Origin: Coniferiporia sulphurascens
Taxonomy: Eukaryota > Basidiomycota > Agaricomycetes > Hymenochaetales > Hymenochaetaceae
Length of the DNA: 64,000 nucleotides
NCBI GenBank assembly: GCA_002794785.1
Contig: NBBA01000014.1
Coordinates: forward strand, 930,001 to 994,000
Direction of reading: 5' to 3'
The notes beneath the pieces were generated by a model. The model was not told the origin of the DNA. It ran no database searches and was given only the letters and a program-made list of their open reading frames with translations. The position numbers and the translations under genes are program-made. Positions 62,266 to 64,000 of this stretch are shown piece after piece; within the stretch, counting starts at the first letter, position 1, and each line of letters begins with the position of its first letter.

Positions 62266-62420
62266 GCATACACGAGAGTATCTTCTCATCTCATCCTGCC
62301 GTAGACATCACAGACAAATTAGCTGTATTATAAGTATTAAGGACAAATGGAAGTAAAGTAGGCCGTGTCTATACTGTTTCTTGTCTGTTCATAAAGCTTT
62401 CCGTGAATGTCCTGTTACAT
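62266..62420. other. Host spacer with right LINE target duplication
   Basis: Bases 62266-62278 are the right target duplication. The rest shows nothing recognisable. Confidence 0.5.
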
Positions 62421-64000
62421 TCACTGACTACCTTGGCTTTCTTTGCAAGTGTTAACATCGCTCGCCATTTTGTTTGATTTTTTACGGACTCCTGATCGCT
62501 TCTGATTCTTCTGAGCCGCCTTTGGAACCAGTTCTCGCAAAATGCTGACCAGTATCCACAGTTCATTGAACAGTGATCCCATACGCATGACTTCGGCCAC
62601 CATGATGCATGCTCAAATTGCAACCCTTGACCTGATATCCCGTTACGGCTTGTAGTAGAACAGCGAGCATCATGTACTTACCAGTATACATCTTATAAAC
62701 CCTGCAAAGCAGCTCTTCATCTTGCTCACTTAGCGTGTCATCCCACCACTCTTGATTGACACCCATGTGGTCAGACATTTCATACACATTTGCAGTGTCA
62801 TTGTCTTGGGGGCCAGTCATGACCGCTTCTATCACAGCATCGATTCCCATTGCCTCGACTACCAAACACCAGACTATGCCCCCTTTCATTATGGCTGCGT
62901 GGACACAGGCATTGCTTTGAACAAAATCAGAAACCATTTTTTCATATGAAATGTAGTTGTTTGAGTCCAAGCTGCTGTCTTTGTGTCGCCAACCAAGGTC
63001 CGTCAGCCATCGTTCCCCCCCACAGTCTTGCAGTCATGTCAGGCACTCAGCAACTACAGTATGAAAGGGAACTCCCCTCTTGACAAAGTACCGACATATC
63101 TCCCATGTGCCGGCGAAGCAGGCCCTTAGGCAGTCTAGTGCGGATACCGGATCGGTGATGACAATGAGCCATGTAAGTGAGACCGTCTTTGTCGGATGCA
63201 GGATGTACACATTAAAGCTTTCCTGCTGCATTTGCCGTGTACCCCCATTTCTGACATACCAACGGTGGTAGAGGACTTCTACGTGTAGGTTCGGATTGCA
63301 CTCTTTAAAAAATTTATCCCTGTTTTCAGGGGAAAGGTCATATAGGTGTGGCAGCACCATAGCAATATCCCCCCTACTATCCCGCATTCTGTGAATGAGC
63401 ACTGCTATTTTCTTCTTGACATCCTCTGACTCTTCTGGTTCATCCTGATTGGGACTGAAGTGCATGAGGGTACATGTTGTTGCCCATGACAGGGAGGCTC
63501 CATTCCCGGGGTCGCTTTGGTGTTCTGTGCCTGGTCTCAATATTAAGCCGAACCTGCTGCTGGCAATACTACGTGCGCTGTCAAACACAAGTCTCCCCAC
63601 AAAATCGTCCTTGTGGGCGGTTTGCTCTCGAAGGTCATCAATGAACACTTGGGGGTTCGTTCCGCCTTCCTGAGACGGCATTTGGGGGATAGAAGGCTCA
63701 TCGTGGATGTCATCAACACTCCTGCCCTGCCCATAGTCGTCATCCATGTCGTCAAATTCATTTACGTCAAATCTGTGTGCTTCATTTTGTTTAGGATCGA
63801 ATGCATCGCAGAGATCCCATTCATTCCGGAAAGCATCGAATCACTTCTGGCTGTCTGTATATATTCCCCATGTAACATCCACTTCGCCTCGAGGGCAGTG
63901 ACATCTAAGAAACTGTCCAGGCTGTTCTTCTTTCCATTTGAAGACTGCTGCCCCCTTTTTTCCTGGAGGAAGCATCTTCTCGGCATCTCTCGCTCGGTTC
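62421..64000 (-). pseudogene. Unrecognised protein gene, decayed, running off the right edge
   Basis: The minus frame is open from the window end to 62563 except for TGA at about 63841 (between QK and FDAFRNEWDLCDAFDP) and at 63034-63036 (between ECLT and LQDCGG). Arg (CGA) would fit at both. Segments include FKWKEEQPGQFLRCHCPRG (two Cys and a His, possibly zinc-binding), RLVFDSARSIASSRFGLIL, VEVLYHRWYVRNGG, TWLIVITDPVSALDCLRACFAGTWE and SDHMGVNQEWWDD. After 62563 a +frame change or intron leads to a basic tail (KAAQKNQKRSGVRKKSNK) ending at 62421. I do not know the family; it looks like a multi-copy basidiomycete gene, perhaps transposon-carried. Function unknown. Confidence 0.6.

Noticed and set aside
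62065..62289. N-terminal extension of LINE ORF1 starting at 62289
   Set aside because: It crosses the 13-bp target duplication, so it includes host sequence; the element's own first ATG is 62064.

Overview
The window comes from a filamentous basidiomycete, most likely an Agaricomycete. Host genes are cut by many short GT-AG introns (about 49-110 bp). The gene set fits mushroom-forming fungi: a FunK1-type kinase, a NACHT-WD40 STAND protein, an ERT1/AcuK zinc-cluster factor, a secreted double-psi beta-barrel protein and a PDR transporter. The transposons are fungal LINEs and Ty1/copia elements. Genus and species cannot be fixed from the sequence.

Layout. 1-5552: a GC-rich LINE running off the left edge, decayed, and itself split by a 559-bp insertion between RT motifs B and C. 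6662-33636: a gene-rich host block with a PDR ABC transporter (-), a secreted DPBB protein (-), a FunK1-like pseudokinase (+), an 86-residue probable mitochondrial membrane protein (+), ERT1 (-), a GH1 beta-glucosidase (-) sharing a 179-bp head-to-head promoter with a Gfo/Idh/MocA oxidoreductase (+), and a mannose-1-phosphate guanylyltransferase-like protein with an N-terminal extension (-). 34058-35991: an F-box protein (+). I rebuilt exon models by following reading frame and splice phase; most of those genes add up to intact coding sequences.

37160-53932: a NACHT-WD40 (NLR-like) gene destroyed by two copies of one copia family. Copy A (+, 37160-42592) sits at its 5' end. Copy B (-, 43570-50358) sits inside an exon, and copy B's own LTR is split by a third element, C (43737-45082). 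Every junction can be read because the target duplications remain. 53933-55564 holds imperfect CAG-rich repeats. 55565-62265 is a full-length 6.7-kb LINE on the minus strand with a 13-bp target duplication. 62421-64000 is a decayed gene of unknown function running off the right edge.

The most striking signal is how the copia copies died. Each keeps an unbroken gag-pol frame of about 1,615 codons without frameshifts. Of 18 premature stops in the two copies, 17 are TGA, at positions where the sister copy usually has CGA or CAA. LTR pairs differ mainly as CG versus CA/TG. This points to CpG-targeted C-to-T decay. The same change appears in two target-site duplications. Functional ties among host genes are limited: ERT1 is a carbon-source regulator near a beta-glucosidase and sugar-type enzymes, but co-regulation is only inferred from adjacency.
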